Origin: Theobroma cacao
Taxonomy: Eukaryota; Streptophyta; Magnoliopsida; Malvales; Malvaceae
DNA: 64,000 bases
NCBI RefSeq assembly: GCF_000208745.1
Contig: NC_030857.1
Span: 499,056-563,055 of the forward strand
Reading direction: 5' to 3'
Position 1 is the stretch's first letter; every line of letters starts with the position of its first letter. A program made the position numbers and the translations under genes. Below, one piece after another: positions 23,102 through 35,492 of this stretch. A model generated the notes under the pieces. The model was not told the origin of the DNA. It worked only from the letters and a program-made list of their open reading frames with translations, and did no database searches.

Positions 23102-24636
23102 TTGGCATTTCATTTCTTAAACTAAACCCCTAAACTCTAGACCATAATCACCAACATAAAATCGCCCAATATAACCTTGATTAGCAATAATAACCCCATA
23201 AGAAAATAAAAGCCTAATTACTTTTCTCCAACAGTACGTATGTATAGGCAGAGTAGTTGTATCAGATACTGTTTTTATGAAAAGCAATATGGCGTATATT
23301 GATAAACCCACAAGGGGAACATAATACTGATTTATAGTCTTTAATACCGTATTAGTGATTGTCGTTTCCAGCAAAAGTCAAGCATTCTAGTGCACCTATT
23401 ATAGCACGGCATGCTTATCAGCTTGCCTGAGATTTCCATAGCAGTTACGTAACTTTGACAATCTCATATATTCACAAGCATGGGGAATGCATTGCACCAA
23501 ATTTGACCAAAGTTGTACTTCCATGGAAACGGGTGGATCAAGTTAATCTGGATGGAAAACACGTTAAAAAGGAATTGGAGATTGAAAGCAGGCATGCCTA
23601 TCTTATTGAAGTTCTTGCCCTTTCCTGACTGGTCATTGTCGAGAATTGTTGGTGAGACTCCGTACATAGGCGGGCCTCAGAATAGTAGGTAAGAAAACAA
23701 ATGAACCAATATTCAGTAAGGTGGACATTATCCGAAAGAGAGAAGGTAGTCTATTATTCACAAAATCGGCCATGTCAAAGTAATATTATCAATCCAATTC
23801 AAAGCTCAATTAGGAAATGATGATATAATTAACTTGTGAAGTTAATTTCCTTGTGCCTGCTATAATTGTTCAAGATATTTCTTACACACTATACTTCAAA
23901 CCATATGTGCACAAAAATTTTATTACTCAGGTTTCCTATGCATTAATTTGATTAGCTATTCATGTTTTTCTTTTCTCGTTTAGATGGTAAGAATTATAGA
24001 TGCTTGAATAAAGTCCATAGAGTCATCCTGATGCTACGCAATGATCCTGCCTAACACAAAAATTTGTGAAAAACAATGTGAAAATTATCTTTTGTTTTGT
24101 GTTTTGTTGATGGGATTTTATCAAATAATAACATGTGAAAAAATAATTCTTTGACAAAATATTAAATTTTGACTCTTTTTTAACTAACTTTTTCGTTTTT
24201 TTTTTTAAGTGTTTAGAACGTGGATTTCATTGTAAAATTGGACGTGAATAGAAGGGAGTGTCGTGTTGCCAAGGGATCATTGTTGCCTTTCGTGTTGATG
24301 TCGCAACTGGCATGGTTTTGTCTTGTGCGGTTCTTATCTTTTAGAAGTACTAGTTATGACTCTTTCAGGAATCTATGTTCTTTTGTTTAGGTTCTGATTG
24401 AATGCTTAATTTGTTCATAAATGGTAATTTCATTGTATCTCGTAACTTCCTTTTTGACCAGGTGAGCTTATCGTTTTGATATTGCTAATCATTCTTTCAT
24501 ATGTCTTACTTATGAGCAGAAAACCCACATGATCGATTACATTTATTTTGATGAAACATAATCAATTACATTTATTTCATACTATAAATATCTAATTTAA
24601 CACTTCTGCAGAACATAAAATTCACATTCATCCTGA
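23102..24636. other. Intergenic: former PLP6 promoter and PLP7 3' flank
   Basis: From 23,480 to 23,680 the sequence is homologous to the PLP5 promoter, including the block with TTGACC at 23503-23508. The rest is AT-rich with no gene visible. It ends in the 3' UTR of PLP7. Confidence 0.55.
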
Positions 24637-26402
24637 TTATGCATTAAGCTTCTGCAACAATGACCTTTCACGACAGGCTTTCTCCTGAGAGAGCAGCTTT
24701 GCATACCTGACAGATTTGGTTGGATAACATGTGTTAATGGAGGCTAGAAAGTAGAAACAATTATATGTATATACTTGGAAAAATAATAATTAATAATATA
24801 CCTTTTGAGAGCCTGTGCGTTGGTTTCTAATTCTCCTGAAGGCTCATAGTTACCCGTCTCGAAGTTCACCCTCGAAACAGGTTTATTCAACAAGTTTTCA
24901 GCAACTTGCACAAGATTTTTCAGATTATCCTCTGTGGAAACATCAATAGAGGAGACTTCCCCTACTAGCTTATCATTCTGCAATTGTTTCAGGATGCGTC
25001 TCTGAATGGTGAGGGAGGGAGTAATAAATTTGAAGCAAAATAAATCAGCGTAGATTGTGATTAACCTGGATGCGAAGATAGTTCTTTTCAGAACCTAAAG
25101 CTTTGAAGATGACAGAAATGTGGAAATCAACCATATCAGCACTGCCTTCTGTAAAAGCATTGACTAATGGGGTGGAATGGCCGGAGGTCAACCACCCAAT
25201 TAGACCCCATCGAGCTGCTTGGCTTGCATTGTACTTCTCTGCAAGTTTTTCTGAGCCTGTTCCTATGGAAAGCACCAAGAATCTACTGTAATGGTTTGCT
25301 CCCTTTATGGAAGAGAAATCACAATGCCCTCGGTTGATCTGTTTTGTCACTTCACTAATGGCAACTAAAGCCTGTGAAAATCAATATGAATTGAACATAT
25401 AGGATTGTTATTATATATGCTTTAATAATAAAGCATAATTAAGAGTTCTTCCAAAGAGTTAAAGTTTTGTCTTTACAGGATTATTAGCAGCCATCCCACC
25501 ATCGATGAGATTGAACTTCTTCACCTCTCCTTCAGAGTCTTTGGTTTCAAAATAGTGGGCCGGGAGATAAGTTGGAGCGGCTGAAGTTCCAATGCATATA
25601 TCTGAGAGCAGGGCATTCAGGGATGGACTTTTCTTCACCTGAGACAGAAATCAGTAGAAGTGAACTCTCCTCTCCTAACTATATCCCATGACATAGAGTA
25701 AATAGTTGATGAAACTTCAAGACCAACCTCATAGCTGGAAAAGATGACTGGCTGCAGCTTCTTGATGTCGAAAGTTGGAATTACAACGTTAGTCAATGTC
25801 TGGTGCAGCCTTGTGTATCCAAGCCTTTCCTTTAGAACTCCATGGAGATACTTGCCATCATATTTTGGTCCGAGCACTCTCTTAATCATATTTGTGACAC
25901 CAGAAAATGGAAATCTGTTGAAACAGGACTTTGTTAATGCCTGGAATTCTGTTGTGGATGTGCTCTTGCTTTCATCCAATATCATTACCTATTTTGAGGA
26001 AATATTCTAGGGCCATGCTCAAAGTAGAAGGCCTTAATTTCTTGGGCAGCAAATAAGGGTCGGTTCTTCTCATTCGGTGCTGTTAACATGGTGGTCAGAA
26101 GACCACCTGTGCTCGTCCCTGCAACCACATCAAAATAATCTGCAATTCTTGCTTGCTCACCATCCAGTTTCTGCACCAAGAGAAAACATGATCAGATAAT
26201 CATATAATTAACACCTCTTCGATGATACACAGAAACAGCTTACAGGAGAGGTTTGACAACATATGATTACCTGTAACTCAGATTCTAAAAAGCTGAGAAT
26301 AACTCCTGGAATGATTCCTCTAATTCCACCTCCATCAATACTGAGAACAGTAATAAGCTCTCCATGAGTTGGAGGGTGCAGAAGCTTTCTTAATTTTTCC
26401 AT
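24637..26402 (-). CDS. PLP7: patatin-like phospholipase A, pPLAII group
   Basis: Exons on the minus strand: 26402-26271, 26170-25989, 25914-25728, 25638-25477, 25371-25066, 24977-24802 and 24706-24637, joined in phase to 404 residues. DGGGIRG lies in exon 1, GTSTGG gives Ser64, and [12 protein letters not shown] gives Asp213. It is the most divergent intact copy: [24 protein letters not shown] for [25 protein letters not shown] in exon 5, and NDKLVGEV for DDTLxGxV. The tail is short and ends QKLNA. It is divergently arranged with the SERAC1-like gene across 768 bp. An acyl-hydrolase role is inferred. Its divergence suggests a different substrate or expression from the PLP3/PLP4 pair. Confidence 0.92.
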
Positions 26403-26508
26403 TTTTTTAGTTTGATATGAGCAATGCTTTAAGGTTTAAGCTCTAAGCTAGCTGGCCAGGAGAAATCAGAAAAGGTGTTGATGCATTAAAAGCCCTGGAA
26501 ACCTCAAG

Positions 26509-26516
26509 TATTTATA
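26509..26516 (-). promoter_or_regulatory. TATA box of PLP7
   Basis: TATAAATA on the minus strand, 107 bp before the ATG. Confidence 0.7.
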
Positions 26517-27170
26517 GACCTTCCAACCTTAAGCTTACTTCTCAACATTTTCCTGAGATAAATCATACACTTACTATACGTACATATTTTTGTTTCAACT
26601 ACGATCAAACCTAATTTTTTCAAGAAAAATGATACATAAACTTATCTTTGACCAAGTATTCAAATTTGACATTTTACTTAATTTAATTAATCTCTAATGT
26701 ACTTAACTCTCTGTATTAATTAATTACTAGCTTAGAAAAGTGAGAGAGCTATTGCTAATTTGGTCTTTTGACAATCCCAGGTCTACAATATTATAGAGTT
26801 AGAGTTAGGCAGAGAAATTCAATTGCATATAATTTGATAATAAAGATACTAATTTGACCAAAAACTTATAGAACAAGCAATCGGTACTTTGACTAAACCT
26901 AATTGAACCCATAAAAACTAAAAACGAAGTAGCGTTGGATCTTTGTAAGCCCAATTAAGTATTGGGCCAAATTCAGTGCTGGACTTAAGGGACAAAGGTT
27001 CGCATATGCAGCGAGAAAATTCCATGTATAATACCGTCTGTACCGGTGAAGGTTCTCGTTTGTTTCTTCGTCGCGAATTTCCCTCCCCCGGCATCCTCTG
27101 AGAAAGCTTCGAACGGAATTCCTAGATTCTGTCCTTTCTTTTTCCGAGCAAAATTTTCTCGAATGAAATT
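26517..27170. other. Bidirectional promoter region, PLP7 and SERAC1-like gene
   Basis: No gene is visible. The PLP7 side is AT-rich with TTGACC at 26854-26859. The other side changes near 27,000 to a GC-richer, pyrimidine-rich leader typical of a TATA-less housekeeping promoter. Confidence 0.5.
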
Positions 27171-30100
27171 ATGCTCCGTCACTTCTTAAGAAGTCGTCGG
27201 CGTTGCTATCTTCTTTGTCGGCGACGGTTCTCCTCTTCTTCCTCCTCTGAAAGGCCCATCGAATCCCCTAACAATCTCAATAATACAAATCCCGTCCTTT
27301 CCCAATCACCGCTTCCGCCAACGCCGCCGCAAAATTTTGAAACTCATCTTTCGGCTCTCCCCACCAAAACCGCCTCTCTTTCTCGGAATTCTGTTTTTGC
27401 TCTCTCCGCCACTCTCCTCTCCGCTCTCGTCGCTTCTGTCGCTGTCTTGTCCGTTGGTAAAGAGAACGACGTGTACGACGCTATCCCTAATCCTAGAAAT
27501 AGCCCTCTTTACGAATCAATCGAACACACGGTCCACAAATCCAATGAGTCCTTCAAGAGGATCGTCCACCACGCGAAACAAACTGGCGTCGCCGCCGCAG
27601 TGCTGTGGCAGTCTCTGAGGTCTGTGATGTCGTCTGCCAACCACGAGGTTCGGGCAGGGTTCGAGCTACGCGTTGCGGCCTTGCTTGCGGACATTGCCGC
27701 AGCCAATGCGGGTCGCAGGACGGCGATTGTGAGCGCCGGTGGCGGCGCGGTGGTTGACTGGCTGCTGGAGACGGTAGCGGTAGCTAAATTAGATGGTTGC
27801 GGGACCCAGGCAGAGGCGGCGAGGGCGTTGGCTTACCTAATCGCCGATCCCGACGTGCGCAAAGACGTCCTTGGAAGACCACGCGCCGTTCCTAACTTGT
27901 TGAGGTTCATTTATTTAAGTCAACCTCAAAATAAATCTAAAAGGGTAAGTTTTTATTTCTTTTGATTATGTACGAAAAAATTTTAAATTTTTGCACCTGT
28001 ATATTGTTGGTGCTTCTAAGTTTTTTGCTTTGCCATTGATAAATAGCTTTTGTGTGGGAGCAGCATTCGAGACGTAGTTCATTAGATATTTCTGATTCTT
28101 CGAAAGGCAGGAGTATGCTTGTGGCTGCTATTATGGATATTGTTACATCCAATTGTGATAGTGTAGAGAAGGTATCTTTTAAGCCTTCCTTACCGGGGAA
28201 TGCGGAAATGAGAGATATTGCAGCAGCCATTCATGTTATCGAGGAAGGTGGCATGCATTTAGATGAGGGAGAAAGAAATGATGATGATGATGATGGTGGA
28301 AGAGGGATGAAAGGGATTGGGATTAAAATTCTCGAAGGAACCACTGTTTTAGGATTGTCAAGAACAAGTGAGCTTATGATGTTTGATCATTCTGATGATA
28401 CCAATGTAGAATCAGATAGGGGTACTCCGAAAACGCTTGCTTTATTGAATAAGCATGATAGTTCAGTAGGACAAGCCAATTTGTCTGCTGCTGTTGTTCC
28501 TGGTCTTTGGGATGATTTGCATCGCCAGCATGTTGCTGTGCCTTTTGCTGCATGGGCTTTAGCCAACTGGGCAATGGCATCAGAGATTAATAGATCTCAT
28601 ATTGAAGAACTGGATCAAGATGGAGAGGCTGTCATGACTGCTTTACTAGCACCTGAGAGATCTGTGAAATGGCATGGGAGTTTGGTGGCTCGGTTGTTGT
28701 TGGAAGACCGTAATCTTCCCTTAAATGACTCTGTCTCTGATTGGGCCTCCAGTCTTCTTTCTACTGCTTCCCATGCAAGCAAAAATGAAGACATTTCCTT
28801 ATCTCGAATGGCTTTATCTGCCTTTTTAGTTGCTGTTGAGAGGAGCCTGGAAGCACGGAGGACCGTGATGGAGAAGGGTCTTGAGCTGATGAGAGTCACT
28901 GCAAAGAGAACAGTAAAGCATCAGCAGGTTCAAGAAGCTCTGGCAAAAGCTTTGGAATTTCTCTCAACTGAGGACTTGCATTTATCTCTTGAAGAAAGTC
29001 AAAAGTGGTCTGGTATACTGCTTTCTTGGGTTTTCGGAAAACCTTCCTCCAACGCAATCCGATCTTCTGCCATAAGAATTCTTTCATGCATTCTTGAAGA
29101 CCAAGGCCCATCTTCTCTTCTAATTTCTCAAGGATGGTTAGCTCTTTTGCTAAATGATATCCTGAGTTCCTGCAAGACATCATCTGTTAAAGGAGGCACT
29201 CAGCCTAAGAGTGACACAGCAAAGGTTCGAAGATGTACCTTTTGTTTTTAATTGCTTTTTTGTTATGATTACATGCAAATTTTAATCTCACTATGTTACA
29301 TATTCTGGAAGCTAGGAGTAGAATGTCATGTTTTCAACTGAACTTTTCGTATTTATGATCTAATTGAATTTTGCAGACTCAGATCAATCAGTCTAACATT
29401 CTTTCAGCTGCACAGACTGGTAATCAGTTAGCAGTTGCTGTAGTTAATCTGGCTGGAAATCAGTTGGGAACAACCAAAGATTCTGTCGATACCTTCCCCC
29501 TGGCAGATCTTCTTTCTCTCGAACCTTTGGCTGGACCATTTAAAAATCTAAAGAAAGATAATCCACCTAAGTTTGATGTTGCTGATTCTGCATTGGCAAC
29601 CCTTAAGGCGATCAAAGCACTGACTGAAATTTGTGCTGAAGATTCTTTATTGCAGGACAAAATTACTGAGTTGGGGGTCTTGTGTTTGCTAAGACGCTAT
29701 TTATTACGTGATGATTATGAGAAACTGGCTGCAATAGAGGCTTATGCTGCCTCTAGAGCCCCTGAATCACAAGAAAGGGTTTCAAGCAATGCTGGTGAAT
29801 CATCACCTTCAAGTACAAACAATCCATCTAGTGTCCGAGTCCCACCTACTGCTCACATTAGGAGGCATGCAGCTCGACTGTTAACCATTCTTTCTCTCCT
29901 TCCAAAAGTCCAGAAAGTCATTGCAGCTGATGAAACTTGGTGTAAATGGCTTGAGGATTGTGCTAATGGAAAGATTTCAGGCATCAATGACCTTAAGATA
30001 CGAAGTTATGCTAGGGCCACTCTGTTAAATGTATTTTGCAACCAACAAATTGGTATTGACTCAGTAAATAATGGTCCTGTAACTAGTGGCAGAGATGGAA

Positions 30101-32493
30101 CAAGCATTGGCCCCCATTATGGGGACATGATATTCTTAATTAACCCTGAACTACCCCATTGGAAGTGTCCTGGAAAAGACCAATCCACTGTCTGGAAAGA
30201 TAAGTCTCTTTCAAGTGAATTTGATTCCATGAACAGTGATAATGAACTTGTAACCAAAGTTTCAGATGTTGGTGATGCATCCAGTTCTTTTAATGTATCT
30301 AATAATGATTCTGAATCAGAGATTCCTCAAATGGATATTGTTTTTGTACATGGGCTGCGTGGTGGACCTTATAAAACTTGGCGCATAGCTGAAGATACAT
30401 CCTCAACTAAGTCTGGCTTGGTAGAGAAAATTGATGAAGAAGCAGGGAAGCTTGGGACATTTTGGCCAGGTGAATGGCTTTCAGCTGATTTTCCTCAAGC
30501 TCGCTTGTTTTCCCTAAAGTACAAGGTTTGTTTTAGTTTGATTGTGGTTATAAGTTGTTAATTATTACTAGGAATTTGTTGTAATCAGGTTACAACTAGC
30601 AATTTGGAGGTGTTCACTGGGTTGTTTCTCACACTTCAAAATCTGTCTTCTTCTTTGTTTAATACAGACAAATCTAACACTGTGGTCTGGAGCTTCCCTG
30701 CCTCTTCAGGTTTGCTGCTTTTGGTTTATTTAGTTTATCAGTTTTATTATGCTTTATTTACTGGAGTTCTGGTCATCTATTTTGAGAAATACACTAGATG
30801 CATGTTTATATTAATTCATTGAGTTTTTCTCCCCTATTTCAACTCATGCAACATTGGACACATGATTTGGAAACTCAGTTTAAGAAGTTTCATGCTTCCA
30901 TGTTTCTTTTGATATATGTGGTTCTAATGGAAATCTTCAAACTTGTGACTATTATTTACTTTTTTGGCTGACATTATTTATGAACATTTCATTTTGGTCT
31001 CCAGGAAGTTGGCTCCATGTTGTTAGAGAAGCTTGTTGCTGCAGGCATTGGAAATCGGCCTGTTGTGTTTGTAACCCACAGGTTAATGAGTTCAACCTCT
31101 CTTTCCTTTTATGTTTTGGCTTTTTTTTTTTTTTTGTGGGGGGGGGGGGAGGTGTTCTGCAAGAGCTCTTTTCACGGATTCTAGTCTGCTGAAGGATGGT
31201 TATTGTCAATCCTTGTGTCGGAAAATAAAAGTTTCAAGTTGGTTTCTTTTGGCTTTTGTGTGAATAAGCTAGTTTTTAATTGTTTCAATTTAACATTATT
31301 TTTTTGTTCAATGCATGACTTTCTCTTATGCGTAGCATGGGAGGTCTGGTGGTCAAGCAGATCCTGTATAAAGCAAAGGCTGAAAATATGGACAACCTTG
31401 TGAACAACACTGTTGGAGTTGTAAGTGCTCAGATGCTTGCAATTTCCATTATTTTATTCCAAATGTCACCCTTTTATAAGAATGGGAACCTTTGAGGCAT
31501 GATGTTAATGTGTTTGAACATCTATAAATAGCTTGCAATGGCAAGTTGAATAATCTTGGTGTTTTATCTGATTTCAGGTGTTCTATAGCTGCCCACATTT
31601 TGGCAGCAAGCTTGCTGATTTGCCCTGCCGGATGGGCTTCGTGTTACGTCCGGCTCCAAATGTTAGTATATGATGAATTATGAATTGACTAACTTTTTAA
31701 TCAGCACATAACTTTTGATTCTGAATTTTTTTGACTGTTGTAATAGTTTCAATTCAGAGTCTGGTGTTTATTTTTTTTCACTTGTTTTTCTTTAACAGAT
31801 AGGGGAATTGAGAAGTGGTTCTCAACGACTTGAGCAGCTTAATGACTTTCTTCGTCACCTTCATAAGAAACAGATGCTTGAAGTCCTTAGTTTCTGTGAG
31901 GTAGTAGATATGCATCTATTCATGATATATCTATTCTCTTCCTCAAGTAAAGAATTCTGCATTTTGTTGCGTGTGTGTTTGCTTTTGAGTCTGCCACCTT
32001 ACAAGCTTCCAACTCACCATTTTGCAGACGAAGATGACTCCAATTGTTACAGGTTATGGAGGAGTGGCCTTTCGTACGGAAATTGTCGCTAGGGAATCGG
32101 CCTATCCTGGATTTGGTGAAATTGTAAGTGTTATTTTTGGAATTTGGTAATTATATTTTCTTAAATGATAAATGTTTGGATCATTTGCATAAAAATGATG
32201 AACACAAACAGGTAACGTCTATAGACCTAAATGCTTCTATAAAAATGGTAATATAACTAAATAAGTATGTCATATCCATAAATCAAAATGCTGTAACATT
32301 ATCTATGATCCAGTGATCGTCTAAATGGTTCAAGTATGCAAAAGTTAATCTTCTTTTGACTGTGAAACAGGTGTTGCAGTCAACAGATCATATAAATTCA
32401 TGCAAACCGCTCAGCCGCAGTGATCCTTCATACACAGAAGCATTAGAATTCCTACGTAAACTTAAAGCTCAATATTCACGAAGAGAAGTTTAG
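27171..32493 (+). CDS. SERAC1-like alpha/beta-hydrolase with helical-repeat N-terminus
   Basis: Ten exons: 27171-27944, 28064-29224, 29377-30525, 30668-30709, 31005-31081, 31336-31420, 31578-31661, 31799-31900, 32028-32123 and 32371-32493. They give about 1230 residues; exon 2 could instead start at 28061, adding one Gln. The N-terminus (MLRHFLRSRRRCYLLCRRR then Ser-rich) is an Arg-rich organellar, probably mitochondrial, presequence. A hydrophobic segment follows at about 72-96. Residues 100-900 are leucine- and alanine-rich helices resembling ARM repeats, with an acidic linker (NDDDDDGG). The C-terminal 265 residues are the hydrolase: VFVHGLRGG near 967, nucleophile elbow THSMGG with Ser near 1068 whose codon spans intron 5, and a late DHINSCKP likely to supply the histidine. 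In animals SERAC1 acts in phosphatidylglycerol remodelling; the plant function is not established. Confidence 0.88.
31138..31149. repeat. Poly(G) run
   Basis: Twelve consecutive G after a T-rich run, inside intron 5 of the SERAC1-like gene. Confidence 0.9.
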
Positions 32494-33402
32494 TCTTATA
32501 GTCAGCAAACGGCATCATTTCTTTCTTTTTTTTTTTATTGGTTCATATCATACTGATGTTGGAGTTGAATTCAACATATTAAATTTGATTTTTGCTTGGA
32601 GGCTGGCGGAATCAAATTTTGACAACCAGGAGTGCAGCCTCATCTTCAAAGCAAAGGGGCTGGGGTTCAGATAACTAACCTTTAGGAAAAAGTTAGCACC
32701 TCCAAAACTATGCCATTGTATAGCAGCCTTCTGTGCATCCTCCCTCTCTTTTCCTTTTAGACTGTACATCAGTTTTTTTTAGTACTTTTTTTCCCTCATT
32801 GACTTGTATCTGTAGAAACTAGAAACCCATCCAGTGAATTGGTTCTGAAAATGCTGTATATACTTTGCAAATAAAAGGAAATACAAGGATTGATCAAAAC
32901 GTTATTATTCAATGTTGCTGTTTCACATTTTGTGTTCTTTCTTCTTGTTCTAAATAAAGTCTATTAACTTTTAAAAGAAAAAGCTCTGTTCCGTTGTGGA
33001 AGATCTTCAGTCAAACTCCTGTGGAATGCGATCAAAGAAGTAGATGGCTGGGCCTAAGCAGGACCATTTTTCAATTGGGCAATGCTTTGATTTGGGTTTT
33101 TGGTAATGCTCCAGGATTGGGCTCCTTCGCCATGGAATGTACATTGGTTCGAGTTTTCACTTTTCTGTACCTTGAACCCGAGATGGATCCAGTTCCCACA
33201 ATGGAAAATTGTCCTTTTAAGAGCCCGTTATCGACAAAGGCCAGGTTAGAGCTCATTAGCAGCGAAAACCTCATCTTTGGATCTCTTTAATTTTTTCTCT
33301 TACCAGGGAGAAGGAGAGGGAGAGGGAGAGGGCGAGGGATTGTCTTTGTCCATTCCAAGTTGGGAAACGAAGCTTTTGTCTTGTTCTGGTGAACATCTTC
33401 CA
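32494..33402. other. SERAC1-like 3' UTR and HO2 promoter/leader
   Basis: No separate gene is visible. An AT-rich 3' region is followed by the HO2 promoter. The leader has a GGAGAG-type repeat at about 33307-33338. Confidence 0.5.
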
Positions 33403-35492
33403 ATGGACAAAGCTTTAAAACCGCCTGTGTTTCATCCAACAGCTTTGAGACCTTGTCAAGTTTCGTTCCCGTTCTTCAGCTTCACAACCGCTACCCCATA
33501 CCTTAATCTCAACAAAACCAGAAATGTTGGACTCACAATCTTGAGCTGCTCTAATTCTTCGATTATTTCTTCCACGAGTAATGGTAGTAGTATTAATAAT
33601 AATATGGCGGGCCTTCCGGTGAAAAAGAAGAGGAAGCGGTACAGAAAACAGTATCCAGGAGAGAGCGAGGGCATTACTGAAGAGATGAGATTTGTTGCCA
33701 TGAGACTCCGTAATACTAACGGTAAAAAGGTCACTTCCAATTCTGATACTGACACTGACACTGAAAGTGAAAATAACCAACGAGAAGAAGAAGAAGAAGA
33801 AGAAGGACGAGGAGATAAAGCTGAAGCAGAAAAGAACAATGAAGGTGTTGGTGATGGAGAAGCAGAGACTTGGAAACCCAGTATGGAAGGGTTCCTTAAG
33901 TACTTGGTTGACAGCAAGCTCGTCTTCAACACTATCGAGCGCATCGTTGATGAATCCGATGATGTTGCTTGTGAGTCCTTTCCCTTGCAATTTTCTTGTT
34001 TTATTTTTTTACAAAAATGGGTGCTCTTGGCCTTGTTTTGTTTTTCCAGTATCTGGATTCTAGGAAGCCTGTTCTATTTTTTATGTGCGTCGAAGGAGAG
34101 AATTGTCCTCCCTGTTCTTACCCCATATATTGAAATAAAAATGGAAAATGATAAAGAATTTACTTGGTTCCACTGTTCCTGCTGTCCTGCGGGCTTATGG
34201 TCTTGGTCTGAAGGGTAAAAAGAATTCATTTGTCTTCTAGAGGATGAAGTTGTGTGGCTATGCCCACTGATTTGTGAATTTTGAGTAGCTCTGTTAGAGT
34301 AAAGTTAGGGCCTTTTCTTTGTTATTTATTCTGCCAGTGCCTGTCATATCTTAAACTTGTAGTCTAAGTGTTTAACAAGGAAGTTACTTGCATGAGATTG
34401 GGGTGCTATCATCTTGCCTTATTTTGAATTCATCGATGAAGAGTTACCTTTTTGTTCATTGGACCCATGATGGATCTTTACCCAGCATAACGATGTGAGC
34501 AATTGATTATCACGAATTGCATGCTTGTCACATGACATTTACTACATAAAACTCTTGCTTATTGAGTTACATAAGAATTTAAATTGAAATTTTGCTACAG
34601 ATGCCTACTTCAGAAAAACTGGATTGGAACGATCACCAGGTCTTTCTAAAGATCTAGAATGGTTTAGCCAACAAGATTTTGTGATTCCAGAACCTAGCAA
34701 TCCAGGAGTTACTTATGTCGCGTATTTGAAGGAATTAGCAGAGAAAAGTGCCCCGCATTTCTTGTCTCATTTCTACAATATATATTTTTCACACATAGCT
34801 GGTGGTCAAGTGATTGCAAGACAGGTATGCATGGATGGTCATTCTTGCTTAGGCTTCAACAAAGCCATGCTGTGTAGTAGTGTCTACTTTTCACTGCTTG
34901 AAGTGGTACAACTGAACAATTTGGTAAATTTGAGCCTGTGAACCTTTATAATGTTATTATTTTGATATTGGAACTTTAGAAGACTTGCTGTGTACAATTT
35001 GTGTTGTGTTTTTCAGAAAACACTGATCAAAAAGAGAATTATGCACACTGATAGCCTTTCTATAAAGAGAAGGCAAAAGAATGTTCATTGTCTGAGATGA
35101 GCATGCAAGAGCCTAAAACCATATTTTTGTTGCCAATACAGAGTTGCTCATACCAAATCAATCATTTTTGTCTGATGTTTTATTGTCTTTAGGTTTCTGA
35201 AATGCTGCTGGAAGGAAGGGAGCTGGAGTTCTATAAATGGGAGGGCGATGTACAAGAATCATTGAAAGGTGTACGTGACAAGCTCAACGTGCTTGGAGAG
35301 GTTGATGATTGAGATTGCTATGGACATTTCATTTTTTTCCTTTTGCTGACATTTTTCTCCATACTCTTTTTTGTTTTTTATGCTTGCTATGCTTTGCAGC
35401 ACTGGTCTCGAGAGGGTAGAAACAAATGCTTAAAAGAAGCAGCAAAATCATTCAAGTTTTTGGGGCAGATAATTCGCTTGATCATCTTATAA
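33403..35492 (+). CDS. HO2: Probable inactive heme oxygenase 2, plastid
   Basis: Four exons (33403-33970, 34601-34824, 35193-35300, 35400-35492) join in phase to 330 residues. Residues 1-70 look like a plastid transit peptide. A basic patch (KKKRKRYRKQYPGE, about 74-87) precedes the heme-oxygenase fold, which opens with ITEEMRFVAMRLR. A long Asp/Glu-rich insert (about 115-150) separates helix 1 from WKPSMEGFLKYLVDSK. The remainder follows the plant family closely (GLERSPGLSKDLEWF, HFYNIYFSHIAGG, ELEFYKWEG) and ends FLGQIIRLIIL. Plant HO1 has a proximal heme-ligand His in MRLH; here it is Arg103, and with the acidic insert this is the HO2 pattern. HO2 proteins are reported to bind porphyrin but lack normal heme oxygenase activity. 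The start was chosen as the first ATG; an upstream in-frame stretch lacks one. Confidence 0.9.

Noticed and set aside
33415..33990. 191-residue antisense frame over HO2 exon 1
   Set aside because: Shadow of the acidic GAA/GAG-rich insert; the + strand frame matches heme oxygenase.
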